Of a stretch of 18,923 bases of DNA, positions 1 through 7,058 are shown in pieces. Within the stretch, counting starts at the first letter, position 1; every line of letters starts with the position of its first letter. The DNA is from Candidatus Cloacimonas sp. 4484_140 (lineage in GTDB: Bacteria > Cloacimonadota > Cloacimonadia > JGIOTU-2). The notes beneath the pieces are model-generated. The model was not told the origin of the DNA and did not search any database. It saw only the letters and a list, made by a program, of their open reading frames with translations. A program made the position numbers and the translations under genes. The stretch covers positions 1-18,923 of the forward strand of contig MVCT01000017.1 in assembly GCA_002049945.1 (NCBI GenBank), in the 5' to 3' direction.

Positions 1-896
1 AGCATATCTCCCATGCCGAGAATGCGCGATGCAATCCTGTCCGGGTGGAATGCTTCGAGATCGCTGAGCTTTTCTCCAACACTTACAAAGCGTATAGGTT
101 TTCCTGTAACTGCTCTTACTGAAAGCGCAGCTCCACCGCGTGTATCACCGTCGAGTTTTGTGAGGATAATGCCTGTTAGATCGAGTCGCTCATTAAATTC
201 CTTTGCACTGTTCACCGCATCCTGCCCGGTCATTGCATCAGCCACGTAAAGGATTTGGTCCGGAGATATAACTTTTGCAAGATCTTCAACCTCTTCCATC
301 ATCTTCTCATCCACGTGCAATCTGCCGGCAGTATCGAAGATAACAAGGTTGAGGAATTCCTTCGCTGCATATTTCAAGGCGCCTTTTGCGATTTTGGTGA
401 CTTTTGTAGTATCTTCTGTATAAACAGGGATGTTGATAGATTTTCCCAGCGTTTGGAGCTGTTTGATCGCTGCAGGCCTGTACACGTCAGCAGCTACGAG
501 AAGTGGTTCATAACCATTTTTTTTATAGTGTAGTGCCAGCTTACCGCAGGCAGTTGTTTTTCCCGAACCCTGTAAACCCACGACCAATAATTTTGATGTT
601 CTGTTTTTGGGAAGCGGTTTTTCTTCGACATCTGAAGTCATCAATTGAACGAGTTCTTCGTTAACGATCTTCACGATCTGCTGCCCGGGAGTAAGCGATT
701 TTTGGACGCGTTCTCCAAGTGATTTTACTTCAACGCTTTTGATAAAATCTTTTACAATTTTGTAGTTTACATCTGCTTCCAGAAGAGCTAAACGAATCTC
801 TCTCAAACCGGCTTTGATGTCTTTTTCCGAGAGTTTTCCGCGAGATTTAAGTTTTGAAAAAACCGAATTGAGTTTATCGGTGAGTGATTCAAACAT
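1..896 (-). CDS. ffh: Signal recognition particle protein Ffh (SRP54), 5' part; 3' end outside window
   Basis: SRP GTPase that binds signal sequences on nascent chains with 4.5S RNA and delivers ribosomes to FtsY at the membrane. The window holds about 298 N-terminal codons from the ATG at 896-894: the N domain (MFESLTDKLNSVF start), then the G domain with P-loop GLQGSGKTT at residues 107-115, DTAGR at 188-192 and TKLD at 246-249. The methionine-rich M domain, roughly the last 150 residues in the family, lies beyond base 1, so its state is unknown. No stop codon occurs in the visible frame. The start overlaps the last 8 bases of rpe, which implies translational coupling as the last visible gene of the long minus-strand unit. 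FtsY, the closest paralogue, would have a longer acidic N-terminus, which is absent here. Confidence 0.97.
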   Translation of the reverse strand, partial: MFESLTDKLNSVFSKLKSRGKLSEKDIKAGLREIRLALLEADVNYKIVKDFIKSVEVKSLGERVQKSLTPGQQIVKIVNEELVQLMTSDVEEKPLPKNRTSKLLVVGLQGSGKTTACGKLALHYKKNGYEPLLVAADVYRPAAIKQLQTLGKSINIPVYTEDTTKVTKIAKGALKYAAKEFLNLVIFDTAGRLHVDEKMMEEVEDLAKVISPDQILYVADAMTGQDAVNSAKEFNERLDLTGIILTKLDGDTRGGAALSVRAVTGKPIRFVSVGEKLSDLEAFHPDRIASRILGMGDM

Positions 897-1533
897 TACG
901 AAGTCCTGCTATTGTCTTTGCATAATTATCACTCTTCAAAATGAAACTGCCAGCCACAAGAATATTCACACCGGCTTTTTTCACGAGCTTTGCTGTTTGA
1001 AAATTTATTCCGCCGTCGATCTCTATCTCTATCTGTCCCGAACCGATGATCTCTTTTGTTTTTCTGACTTTTTCTATAGATTCTTTGATAAATTTTTGCC
1101 CTCCAAAGCCGGGATGGACAGACATGATGAGCACATAATCAATTTCATCAATGACATCGGGAAGTGCATCGAGAGAAGTTTCTGGATTAATTGCAATACC
1201 TGCTTTCACTCCTAACTTTCTGATCTTTCGTAACAAGCTCACATAATTTGCGTCGGTTTCAATATGGAAGGACAGATAATTTACACCGGCATCAATGAAT
1301 TTATCAATGAAATCAGCCGGATTGGTTATCATAAGATGCGCATCGAGGGGAAGAGTTGTGGTTTTGCGAATCTGTTTTACGAGTCTAGGACCAAATGTCA
1401 GATTCGGCACAAAATGCCCATCCATAATGTCGAGATGAAGCATATCTGCACCTGCTTGTTCTAGTGCCCGGATCTCCTTTTTGAGATGAAGGAAATCCGA
1501 AGAAAGTATTGAGGGAGCAACCTTAAGTTTCAT
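889..1533 (-). CDS. rpe: Ribulose-phosphate 3-epimerase
   Basis: Interconverts D-ribulose 5-phosphate and D-xylulose 5-phosphate in the pentose phosphate pathway. The 214-residue TIM barrel is of normal length. It shows SILSSDF (S8), the metal and catalytic residues H33 and D35 in HLDIMDGHFVPN, H66 in DAHLMI, the MSVHPGFGGQKF loop at 137-148 and D173 in EIDGGIN, so the full active-site set is present. It lies 12 bases downstream of the DUF721 gene and its 3' end overlaps the start of ffh by 8 bases. Together with prs further upstream it makes ribose-phosphate metabolism a recurring theme of this operon. D-allulose-6-phosphate epimerase is a possible alternative, but the housekeeping context favours Rpe. 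Confidence 0.96.
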   Translation of the reverse strand: MKLKVAPSILSSDFLHLKKEIRALEQAGADMLHLDIMDGHFVPNLTFGPRLVKQIRKTTTLPLDAHLMITNPADFIDKFIDAGVNYLSFHIETDANYVSLLRKIRKLGVKAGIAINPETSLDALPDVIDEIDYVLIMSVHPGFGGQKFIKESIEKVRKTKEIIGSGQIEIEIDGGINFQTAKLVKKAGVNILVAGSFILKSDNYAKTIAGLRNV

Positions 1534-1545
1534 ATATCAGATTGT

Positions 1546-1857
1546 TTATGCAGTTATCTTTTTGCTTGAAAGAGAAAAAATTATATTTTTGATTTGATAG
1601 GGTGGATCGAGTTGGGAGTTAAGCCGATCCAAAATCTCAGTCTTTTTCAGCACAAGCTCCTGAAGCCAGATGTTATTTTCGACCAGTATGTATAGCACAT
1701 CATTATCAAGTTTCAATATCCGGGTTTTATTGTCGAGAATATCTCCGACGATCCTTCTCCAGAGGAAAGCAGTTTTTATTTCACGAGAAAATCCCTTTTC
1801 AGATAAGTTCTGAATTAGATTTTCTATTATCGAGCTAATTTTAACAAAAGATGACAT
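1546..1857 (-). CDS. DUF721 / DciA-like protein
   Basis: Small basic protein of 103 residues with the DUF721 pattern: an N-terminal helix (ISSIIENLIQNLSEKG), an alpha/beta core with the W..IVGD motif (FLWRRIVGDI), then the strand-helix piece LYILVENNIWLQELVLKKTEILDRLN. Known family members include DciA, the ancestral loader or partner of the DnaB replicative helicase in bacteria that lack DnaC or DnaI. That function is inferred from family membership, and many short DUF721 proteins remain uncharacterised. Its ATG directly abuts the stop codon of the preceding membrane protein gene (TAAATG on the minus strand), so translation is probably coupled. The alternative description is simply a conserved hypothetical protein. 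Confidence 0.8.
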   Translation of the reverse strand: MSSFVKISSIIENLIQNLSEKGFSREIKTAFLWRRIVGDILDNKTRILKLDNDVLYILVENNIWLQELVLKKTEILDRLNSQLDPPYQIKNIIFSLSSKKITA

Positions 1858-2409
1858 TTACTCGATTTTCTTGGTAAAGACCATAGAAAGCCCTACCCAG
1901 GAGAAAATCGCTAGCAGAATAACTAGATAATAAACAGTACTCAGTGCACCGTAGCTCAGGTCATAACCGGACATTGCGATAGCTGGAAGAAATGCAGCGA
2001 TGAGCAGCAGAAGATACCCAAGAACTGAAAAGAAACCGCCGTATTTATTGATGATAAGAACTGCAAACGCACCGATTGCCACGAGGATTGCTGCAAAAAC
2101 GAAGATAAGAATCAGGGTGATGAAGGGGAATCCAAAATTGCCAAATACCTGAGCCGGCAATAAACAGCCGATAAGTACTAGAAGAGCACCGATAATTTTC
2201 TTTGTTATTAGATAACCTTTTGTAGTAACCGTTCTGCGCTTTGAGTGTTTTTTTATGAAGAAGCCAACGGCAAAGATCACGATCGCAAAAATTATCCAGA
2301 TAATACTGGTGCGATAGGGATCATCACTGGCAAATCCGATAGCAGCAAAGGCACACAGAATAGCTATCCACATGATTACTTCTTTGATAATGCTGATAAC
2401 TTTTCGCAT
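1858..2409 (-). CDS. Multi-pass membrane protein of unknown function
   Basis: I do not recognise this 183-residue protein. It is very hydrophobic with about five or six predicted membrane segments, near residues 9-27, 35-52, 70-88, 93-118, 126-146 and 156-176. A short basic loop (KKHSKRRTVTTKGYLITKK, about 53-71) should face the cytoplasm by the positive-inside rule. No catalytic motif is visible. It starts 3 bases after the rplI stop and its own stop abuts the DUF721 start, so it is embedded in the operon and is probably expressed with it. The ORF is well supported by position and codon continuity; the function is open. Confidence 0.8.
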   Translation of the reverse strand: MRKVISIIKEVIMWIAILCAFAAIGFASDDPYRTSIIWIIFAIVIFAVGFFIKKHSKRRTVTTKGYLITKKIIGALLVLIGCLLPAQVFGNFGFPFITLILIFVFAAILVAIGAFAVLIINKYGGFFSVLGYLLLLIAAFLPAIAMSGYDLSYGALSTVYYLVILLAIFSWVGLSMVFTKKIE

Positions 2410-2412
2410 ATT

Positions 2413-2865
2413 TTACTCTTTCTCTTCTTTTTCAACCTTGATTTTCAAGGTTCCTTGTATTTCACCTTTGAGCTCAATGGTCACTTCGTGGTCACCAAGC
2501 TCTTTAATGTGTTGTTCCATTTTCACGTTGTGTTTGTCAATAATTAAATCTTTTTCTTTGAGTTCGTTCACAATATCCTGCTCGTTTACAGAACCATAAA
2601 GATGACCGTTTTCGTCTGCTATGCGGGTGAAGAGCATTGGATTTTTTTCGATCTGCTTGATGATCATCTCTGCCTGTTTCAGTTCTTCGGCAAGACGTTT
2701 CTCTTCTTCGTCTTTGAATTTCTCGATCAATTTTTTATTTTTGTCGGTTGCCTGTATCGCAAATCCTTTTGGAAAAAGGAAGTTTCGCGCATAGCCGTCA
2801 GCAACCTTTACGACATCACCGACATCACCGAGACTTTCGACATTTTTCTTCAAAATAATATTCAT
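2413..2865 (-). CDS. rplI: 50S ribosomal protein L9
   Basis: Large-subunit protein that binds 23S rRNA near the L1 stalk base and helps maintain reading frame. The 150 residues show the L9 N-domain with the signature GDVVKVADGYARNFLFPKG (residues 16-34), a long charged connecting helix (about 41-75, rich in K and E) and the C-terminal domain with LFTRIADENGHLYGSVNEQDI. A short lysine/glutamate tail ends the protein. The ATG overlaps the stop of the DUF2232 gene in an ATGA arrangement, giving tight coupling. Placement after rpsF, ssb and rpsR matches the conserved bacterial cluster. Confidence 0.97.
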   Translation of the reverse strand: MNIILKKNVESLGDVGDVVKVADGYARNFLFPKGFAIQATDKNKKLIEKFKDEEEKRLAEELKQAEMIIKQIEKNPMLFTRIADENGHLYGSVNEQDIVNELKEKDLIIDKHNVKMEQHIKELGDHEVTIELKGEIQGTLKIKVEKEEKE

Positions 2866-3752
2866 TCTTTATCTCCTCTATGATATGCAAATTTTCGTAA
2901 TGGTAACCAGTTGTCAAGAAGACCTGCAACTGTGATAACAAGTAATAATATATAACTGAATATTGGAATTATCAACATGACAATTCCAAGGAACTTACTT
3001 TTTTTCATTATTGATTCTACATAACAATATAGAACCGAATAGCCCTGAATAAGATACAAAAGCCCGATAATAAAAAGTACATTATAACTGATAGCTCTAA
3101 ATTTGAGGATGAACAGGATCAGTCCAAGCGCAACTCCAAATTGAACATAATAAGGGAATTTTATCTTGTTGAAGTACCATTTGAGAAAGCTTCTTTTCGA
3201 AAAAATAAGTGCACCCACAAACAAACCGATCACAATGCCAACCATCCACAATGATGCGTTGCCGTAGATCATAATATTCTTCATTGACTCAAGTGTTGGG
3301 TACATTGACTCCATCATTTCAGGCGAAAAAATATTCTCAATACCGCTCATAAATAGTTGATTACTTTCCTCGGCTAAGAGCTTTATGTCGGGAAAGAAAA
3401 GAAGGTTCTTTAAGCCGATGAAGAGCAATCCGGGAACGAGTGCTGTAAGAAAAGCTGTTTCATACTTCCTGTACTGCTGAAGCGCTGATGCAAAAACCAC
3501 AGGGCATGCGCCGACGCTTATCCATATTTCAAAAGCTTGTAATAGAGGAAGCAGTTTGAAGATAACAAGCAGTGTACAGATCGCAGTAAAAATTCCCAGA
3601 TATTGGAGAAGGGCAGGAGATTTCGATGTGCCTTGAACCTCCTGCTCTTCTATTGCAAAAACCAGTTTTGTGACAAAGGGAACAGCAATAAGGAGTGCAA
3701 AAAACTTGGAAAAGAGCGCAACAACCGCTATAAGAACGCAGTAGAGAATCAT
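2862..3752 (-). CDS. DUF2232 (YybS-like) integral membrane protein
   Basis: A 296-residue polytopic membrane protein with about eight hydrophobic segments. The C-terminal half resembles DUF2232/YybS proteins: a segment before an Ile/Leu-rich helix with YLIQGYSVLYCYVE, and the final AGLLDNWLPLRKFAYHRGDKE, similar to the family's conserved G-[LI]-x-D-x-W-x-x-[FL]-R ending. YybS genes commonly sit beside rpsR and rplI, which is the position here (rpsR upstream by 13 bases, rplI overlapping by 4). The family's function is not established; S-component-like and surface-related roles have been suggested for relatives. The assignment rests on the C-terminal motif and gene order, and I cannot confirm it by profile search. 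Confidence 0.75.
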   Translation of the reverse strand: MILYCVLIAVVALFSKFFALLIAVPFVTKLVFAIEEQEVQGTSKSPALLQYLGIFTAICTLLVIFKLLPLLQAFEIWISVGACPVVFASALQQYRKYETAFLTALVPGLLFIGLKNLLFFPDIKLLAEESNQLFMSGIENIFSPEMMESMYPTLESMKNIMIYGNASLWMVGIVIGLFVGALIFSKRSFLKWYFNKIKFPYYVQFGVALGLILFILKFRAISYNVLFIIGLLYLIQGYSVLYCYVESIMKKSKFLGIVMLIIPIFSYILLLVITVAGLLDNWLPLRKFAYHRGDKE

Positions 3753-3765
3753 TGGTATCAGTTAC

Positions 3766-3990
3766 TTATCCAATATAGGGAAGAAGAGCCATTTGACGGG
3801 CTCTCTTGATTTCACGAGCCAATTTTCTCTGGTGTTTACTGCATGCACCGGTGATTTTTCTCGGTATGATTTTTCCGGATTCAATGATGTGTTTGCGTAA
3901 TATTTCTGTATTTTTGTAATCAATTTCAGTGTCAGGATATTTGCAGAATCTGCAATATCTCTTTCTCATATTTTTCTTTTGGTATCTCAT
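3766..3990 (-). CDS. rpsR: 30S ribosomal protein S18
   Basis: Small-subunit platform protein that binds 16S rRNA as a dimer with S6. The 74 residues carry the S18 core (DYKNTEILRKHIIESGKIIPR and KHQRKLAREIKRARQMALLPY). Cysteines C13 and C16 (CRFC) with C50 and H53 (CSKH) form a probable zinc site, the 'C+' version of S18 seen in many bacteria. The first ATG at 3990 is used; the nearest purine-rich GGAG is about 12 bases upstream. The internal Met8 (3969) is a possible alternative start with a weak A-rich upstream. The gene follows ssb by 24 bases in the standard rpsF-ssb-rpsR order. Confidence 0.96.
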   Translation of the reverse strand: MRYQKKNMRKRYCRFCKYPDTEIDYKNTEILRKHIIESGKIIPRKITGACSKHQRKLAREIKRARQMALLPYIG

Positions 3991-4014
3991 GTTCTATTAG
4001 ATCTCCAATCTTGT

Positions 4015-4434
4015 TTAGAAGGGTATTTCGTCATCGGATTCCTGGTCTTCCGGTGGGCTTTTTTCTTCCGGGGCCCCTTCCTGAGCTTCTCTTTCAAGTC
4101 TCTGGATTCTTCTCGCAACTATTTCGACAGTAGTGCGCTTATTATCATCTTTGTCCTGCCATGTTTGTGATCGAAGGGTTCCTTCAATAATGATAGGCGC
4201 TCCCTTTTTGAGCGTCTCTGAAGCACGTTCTGCAAGACGAGCCCAGGCAACGATACGGAAAAAGCTCGTATCGGTTTGCCAGTTGTTGTCGGAATCACGG
4301 TACACCCTGTCAACCGCAATGCTCATTGAGGCAACCGGTGTTCCGGAGCCGGTATAACGAAGTTCGACATCCCGTGTTAATCGTCCGGAGACGATAACAT
4401 TGTTAATTCTCGGCAGATTAAGTTTTTTTGCCAT
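4015..4434 (-). CDS. ssb: Single-stranded DNA-binding protein
   Basis: Binds and protects single-stranded DNA in replication and repair and recruits partner proteins through its C-terminal tip. The 139-residue form has an OB fold over about residues 8-108 (INNVIVSGRLTRDVELRYT, SMSIAVDRVYRD, TSFFRIVAWARLAERA, KGAPIIIEGTLRSQTW). It continues with a short acidic, proline-bearing linker and the canonical tip DDEIPF. An upstream in-frame ATG at 4464 exists, but I chose 4434 because a strong GGAGGGAGG ribosome site sits just before it and family similarity begins at MAKKLN. It is the middle gene of rpsF-ssb-rpsR, where co-expression with S6 and S18 is conserved. Confidence 0.97.
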   Translation of the reverse strand: MAKKLNLPRINNVIVSGRLTRDVELRYTGSGTPVASMSIAVDRVYRDSDNNWQTDTSFFRIVAWARLAERASETLKKGAPIIIEGTLRSQTWQDKDDNKRTTVEIVARRIQRLEREAQEGAPEEKSPPEDQESDDEIPF

Positions 4435-4494
4435 TTTGTGTTTCCTCCCTCCTCTAAACTGCATTTAAATACAATTTAGAAAGAAAAGGTTTTT

Positions 4495-4785
4495 TTATTT
4501 TTTGTCTTTTTTAATGACGTTGAATCTTATGATATTTTCGTTCAGGCGATAGAAATTTTCAAGAGCTTTTATGTGATTTGGTTCAAGGGTGAAATACAGA
4601 ATTACATAATAGCCGTCGGCCTGTTTTTCAATCTCATAGGCAAGTCTGCGTAATCCCCAGACGTTCACATTGTCAATTTCAGCTTCGCGTTCTGTAAGAA
4701 AATTTTTGACTGTTTCGATTGTCTGATTTGTCTCTTCTTCAGAAAGAGGTTTGATGATGATCATCGATTCGTAGAATTTTTTCAT
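4495..4785 (-). CDS. rpsF: 30S ribosomal protein S6
   Basis: Binds the central domain of 16S rRNA together with S18. The 96-residue protein shows the ferredoxin-like S6 fold: FYESMIIIKPL, the helix EEETNQTIETVKNFLTERE, the motif NVNVWGLRRLAYEIEKQADGYYVILYF, and LNENIIRFNVIKKD near the end. A longer frame begins with GTG at 4812, but the ATG at 4785 has AAAGGA five bases upstream and matches the usual S6 N-terminus, so it is preferred. A 47-base leader separates it from pth and can form a small hairpin (listed separately). It is the first gene of the conserved rpsF-ssb-rpsR block. Confidence 0.96.
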   Translation of the reverse strand: MKKFYESMIIIKPLSEEETNQTIETVKNFLTEREAEIDNVNVWGLRRLAYEIEKQADGYYVILYFTLEPNHIKALENFYRLNENIIRFNVIKKDKK

Positions 4786-4832
4786 TGCATTCCTTTCGGT
4801 TTTATTTTCCACTTAAGCGGAAGAGCAATCCG
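4786..4832 (-). promoter_or_regulatory. rpsF leader with hairpin, possible S6:S18 autoregulatory element
   Basis: The pth-rpsF spacer, read as RNA from the minus strand, can form UUCCGC-UUAA-GUGGAA (plus-strand positions 4807-4822, six pairs including one G-U). It is followed by an unpaired-looking ACCGAAAGGA holding a CCG at 4799-4797 next to the ribosome site. Leaders of rpsF in many bacteria bind the S6:S18 dimer through a structure with a conserved CCG. The position and the CCG fit, but I could not build the full two-stem consensus, so this is a candidate only. Confidence 0.25.
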
Positions 4833-5420
4833 TCATTCCACGGATAAGGAACAGAGTCTGCTATATGCAGCGCTCATCTTTTTATAATTTTGATATATAA
4901 AGCATGATGCAAGTTCCACAGCTGCAGGAATAATCTCCTGCACGCACTGGAGTTCCTCTTCAAGGAAGTTCATCAATACGAATTCTTCCAAGGGCATTGT
5001 GAGCTCTGAAGCCGATTCATGAACCTCTGGGAGAATTCCAATACGCATTCGGGAAAAGTTTTCAGAGTCCAATGCCTCGATCACAGATTTCAGTCCGTTA
5101 TGTCCGGCATCCGAACCTCTGCGGCGGATCCTGATCTTTCCCAAAGGAATATGCACATCATCTAATATGATTAAAAGATCACTTTTTTTTATGTCAAATT
5201 CTTTCATGACAGACGAGACTGGCTGTCCGGAAAGATTCATATAGGTGAGAGGTTTGAGAAAAAGCCACTCATCCTTTCGGGCAAGGAGATAGTTTTTGAA
5301 CTTCTTATAATCGGGAACTCTCAACTTTTCACATACAGCATCAAGAGTAACAAATCCAATGTTATGCCGCGTTGATTCGTATTCAGGTCCCGGATTTCCA
5401 AGCCCGACAATTAATTTCAC
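4833..5420 (-). CDS. pth: Peptidyl-tRNA hydrolase
   Basis: Releases peptidyl-tRNAs that drop off ribosomes by cleaving the ester bond, recycling tRNA. The 195 residues are standard length. Key residues are in place: N9 in GLGNPGPEY, catalytic H19 in STRHNIGF, N62 in PLTYMNLSG, the D87-D88 pair before the HIPLGKIRIR strand, and N108 in GSDAGHNGLKS. The D-D-V-H-I-P-L-G loop deviates from the usual D-D-L-D-L-P-x-G, with His where Asp is normal; I would not expect loss of function. It lies 18 bases after rplY, the conserved prs-ctc-pth order known from Firmicutes and other phyla. Confidence 0.97.
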   Translation of the reverse strand: MKLIVGLGNPGPEYESTRHNIGFVTLDAVCEKLRVPDYKKFKNYLLARKDEWLFLKPLTYMNLSGQPVSSVMKEFDIKKSDLLIILDDVHIPLGKIRIRRRGSDAGHNGLKSVIEALDSENFSRMRIGILPEVHESASELTMPLEEFVLMNFLEEELQCVQEIIPAAVELASCFIYQNYKKMSAAYSRLCSLSVE

Positions 5421-5438
5421 GTATATTATTTTTCTTTG

Positions 5439-6089
5439 TTATTCCGATTTTTTCTCAGAATCTTCTTCGCCTGTTTCTTCAGCGCCTTCAGCAGCTTCTT
5501 CACCTTCAAGCAATTCTTCCTCTTCTTCAGGTTCTTCAACTTCCGCCTTTGGAATCAATACTGAAATTAGGGTCGTATTTGATGGCTGAAGGAATTCTAC
5601 ATCAGGATATTTATCCTGAATGTCTTCAATATGAACGGAATCACCGATCTGGAGTTCTGAGACATCGATTTCGATTACGTTCGGAATGTCTTTTGGCTGA
5701 CAACGGATTTGCAGATCACGGATACCCGTTTCAAGCATACCACCTTCTTTGACTCCAAGAGCATCTCCAAGCGTCAAGACAGGGACTTCGACATCAAGCT
5801 TTTGTCCTGCAGTAACTTCCTGGAAATCGAGATGAACGATCTCTCTTGTGACCGGATCGATCTGCATATCTCGCACAATGCATCTATATTCTTTCTTTCC
5901 TATCTGAAGGAAAATGAAGCTTTGATGTCCGAGACTTTCTTTATAATAATGATAGAAATCGGAATAATCAACTTCCAATGGTACTGGTTCTGCACCACCT
6001 CCATATAAGATCGAAGGAATTTTATTTTCGCTACGAACCTGCTTGGCAGCTTTTTTTCCAGTTTCTCTTTTGACAGCTTTAACTTTCAT
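5439..6089 (-). CDS. rplY: 50S ribosomal protein L25, TL5/CTC type
   Basis: Binds 5S rRNA in the central protuberance. The 216-residue protein is the long two-domain CTC form: an N-terminal 5S-binding beta domain (MKVKAVKRETGKKAAKQVR, IPSILYGG, about 1-90, with IVHLDFQEV) and a C-terminal beta domain (about 95-185, including VPNVIEIDVSELQIGDSVHIEDI-like sequence). The last 35 residues are extremely acidic (glutamate runs ending in KKSE), a low-complexity tail common but variable in this family. It starts 3 bases after prs and precedes pth, matching the widespread prs-ctc-pth order. Confidence 0.95.
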   Translation of the reverse strand: MKVKAVKRETGKKAAKQVRSENKIPSILYGGGAEPVPLEVDYSDFYHYYKESLGHQSFIFLQIGKKEYRCIVRDMQIDPVTREIVHLDFQEVTAGQKLDVEVPVLTLGDALGVKEGGMLETGIRDLQIRCQPKDIPNVIEIDVSELQIGDSVHIEDIQDKYPDVEFLQPSNTTLISVLIPKAEVEEPEEEEELLEGEEAAEGAEETGEEDSEKKSE

Positions 6090-6092
6090 AGT

Positions 6093-7055
6093 TTATGTAA
6101 CCTCATCTTCTATTTTGAATAAGACACTGACCGATTCCTCGTTATGGATTCTCAAGATCGCCTGAGCGAGTAGAGAAGCAATGGAAAGTTGCTTGATCTT
6201 TGAGCTTTTGTTTTTCTTTTCACCGAGAGGAATAGAATCAGTAACAACTAATTCATGTATATTTGACTTATCAATTCTTTCTAGTGCATTGCCACTCAAA
6301 ACTGCGTGGGTGCAGGCACAATATACCTTTTTTGCACCCTCGTTTTTAAGAGCGTCAGCCATTTTGATGACAGAATTTCCAGAATCGATAATATCGTCAA
6401 TGATTATGGTGTTTTTGTTTTCCACTTCGCCGACAACGTTCAGGAGCTCAAGCTTGCCCTTATTTCCTATGCGGCGCTTATCACCAATAGCAATATTTGC
6501 ATTAAGAACCTTCCCAAGCATGCGTGCTCTCTGTGTGCCACCTGTATCAGGAGCAACCACCACACAATCTTTTAGGTTAAGAGGTTTGAAATAACTTAGA
6601 AATATCGGCAGCATTGAGAGATGATCTACGGGTATGTCAAAGAAGCCCTGAATTTGTTCAGCATGTAGGTCGAAAGTAACCACCCTGTCCGCACCGGCAA
6701 CAGAGAGAAGATTTGCCACAAGTTTTGCAGTTATCGGTACACGGGGTTGATCTTTTTTATCAGAACGGGCATATCCGTAGTATGGTATGACAGCAGTGAT
6801 CATTCCGGCAGAAGCTCTGTGCAGTGCATCGATCATGATAAGGAGTTCCATAAGATTGTCATTGACGGGCATGCATATGGGCTGAATGATAAAGACATCC
6901 GTACCCCGAACATTATCCAGAATTTTCACAAAAGTATTATCGTTTGAGAATTTGAAAACCTCAGCGCGGCTGAGAGGTAACCCAGCATGTTCCGCAACTT
7001 TTTGGGCTAATTCCGGATTTGCATTTCCGGTAAAAATATGAATTTTTGATCTCAT
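6093..7055 (-). CDS. prs: Ribose-phosphate pyrophosphokinase (PRPP synthetase)
   Basis: Makes PRPP from ribose 5-phosphate and ATP for nucleotide, histidine and tryptophan synthesis. The 320-residue, two-domain type I phosphoribosyltransferase fold is complete: IFTGNANPELAQKVA, the ATP-binding region IPYYGYARSDKKDQPR, VVTFDLHAEQIQGFFDIPVDHL (metal and PPi site), the pyrophosphate loop region APDTGGTQRARMLGKVL with GDKRR, and the ribose-phosphate loop IIIDDIIDSGNS. The last motif is unusual: the family normally has D-D-x-x-D-T-[AG]-G-T, and here both threonines are serines. Serine can still donate the hydroxyl, so I expect activity. It lies between ispE and rplY with 3-base gaps on either side. 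Confidence 0.96.
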   Translation of the reverse strand: MRSKIHIFTGNANPELAQKVAEHAGLPLSRAEVFKFSNDNTFVKILDNVRGTDVFIIQPICMPVNDNLMELLIMIDALHRASAGMITAVIPYYGYARSDKKDQPRVPITAKLVANLLSVAGADRVVTFDLHAEQIQGFFDIPVDHLSMLPIFLSYFKPLNLKDCVVVAPDTGGTQRARMLGKVLNANIAIGDKRRIGNKGKLELLNVVGEVENKNTIIIDDIIDSGNSVIKMADALKNEGAKKVYCACTHAVLSGNALERIDKSNIHELVVTDSIPLGEKKNKSSKIKQLSIASLLAQAILRIHNEESVSVLFKIEDEVT

Positions 7056-7058
7056 AAT

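Noticed and set aside
4435..4464. Ten-residue N-terminal extension of Ssb
   Set aside because: A strong ribosome site lies inside the extension, just before the ATG at 4434, and family similarity begins there.
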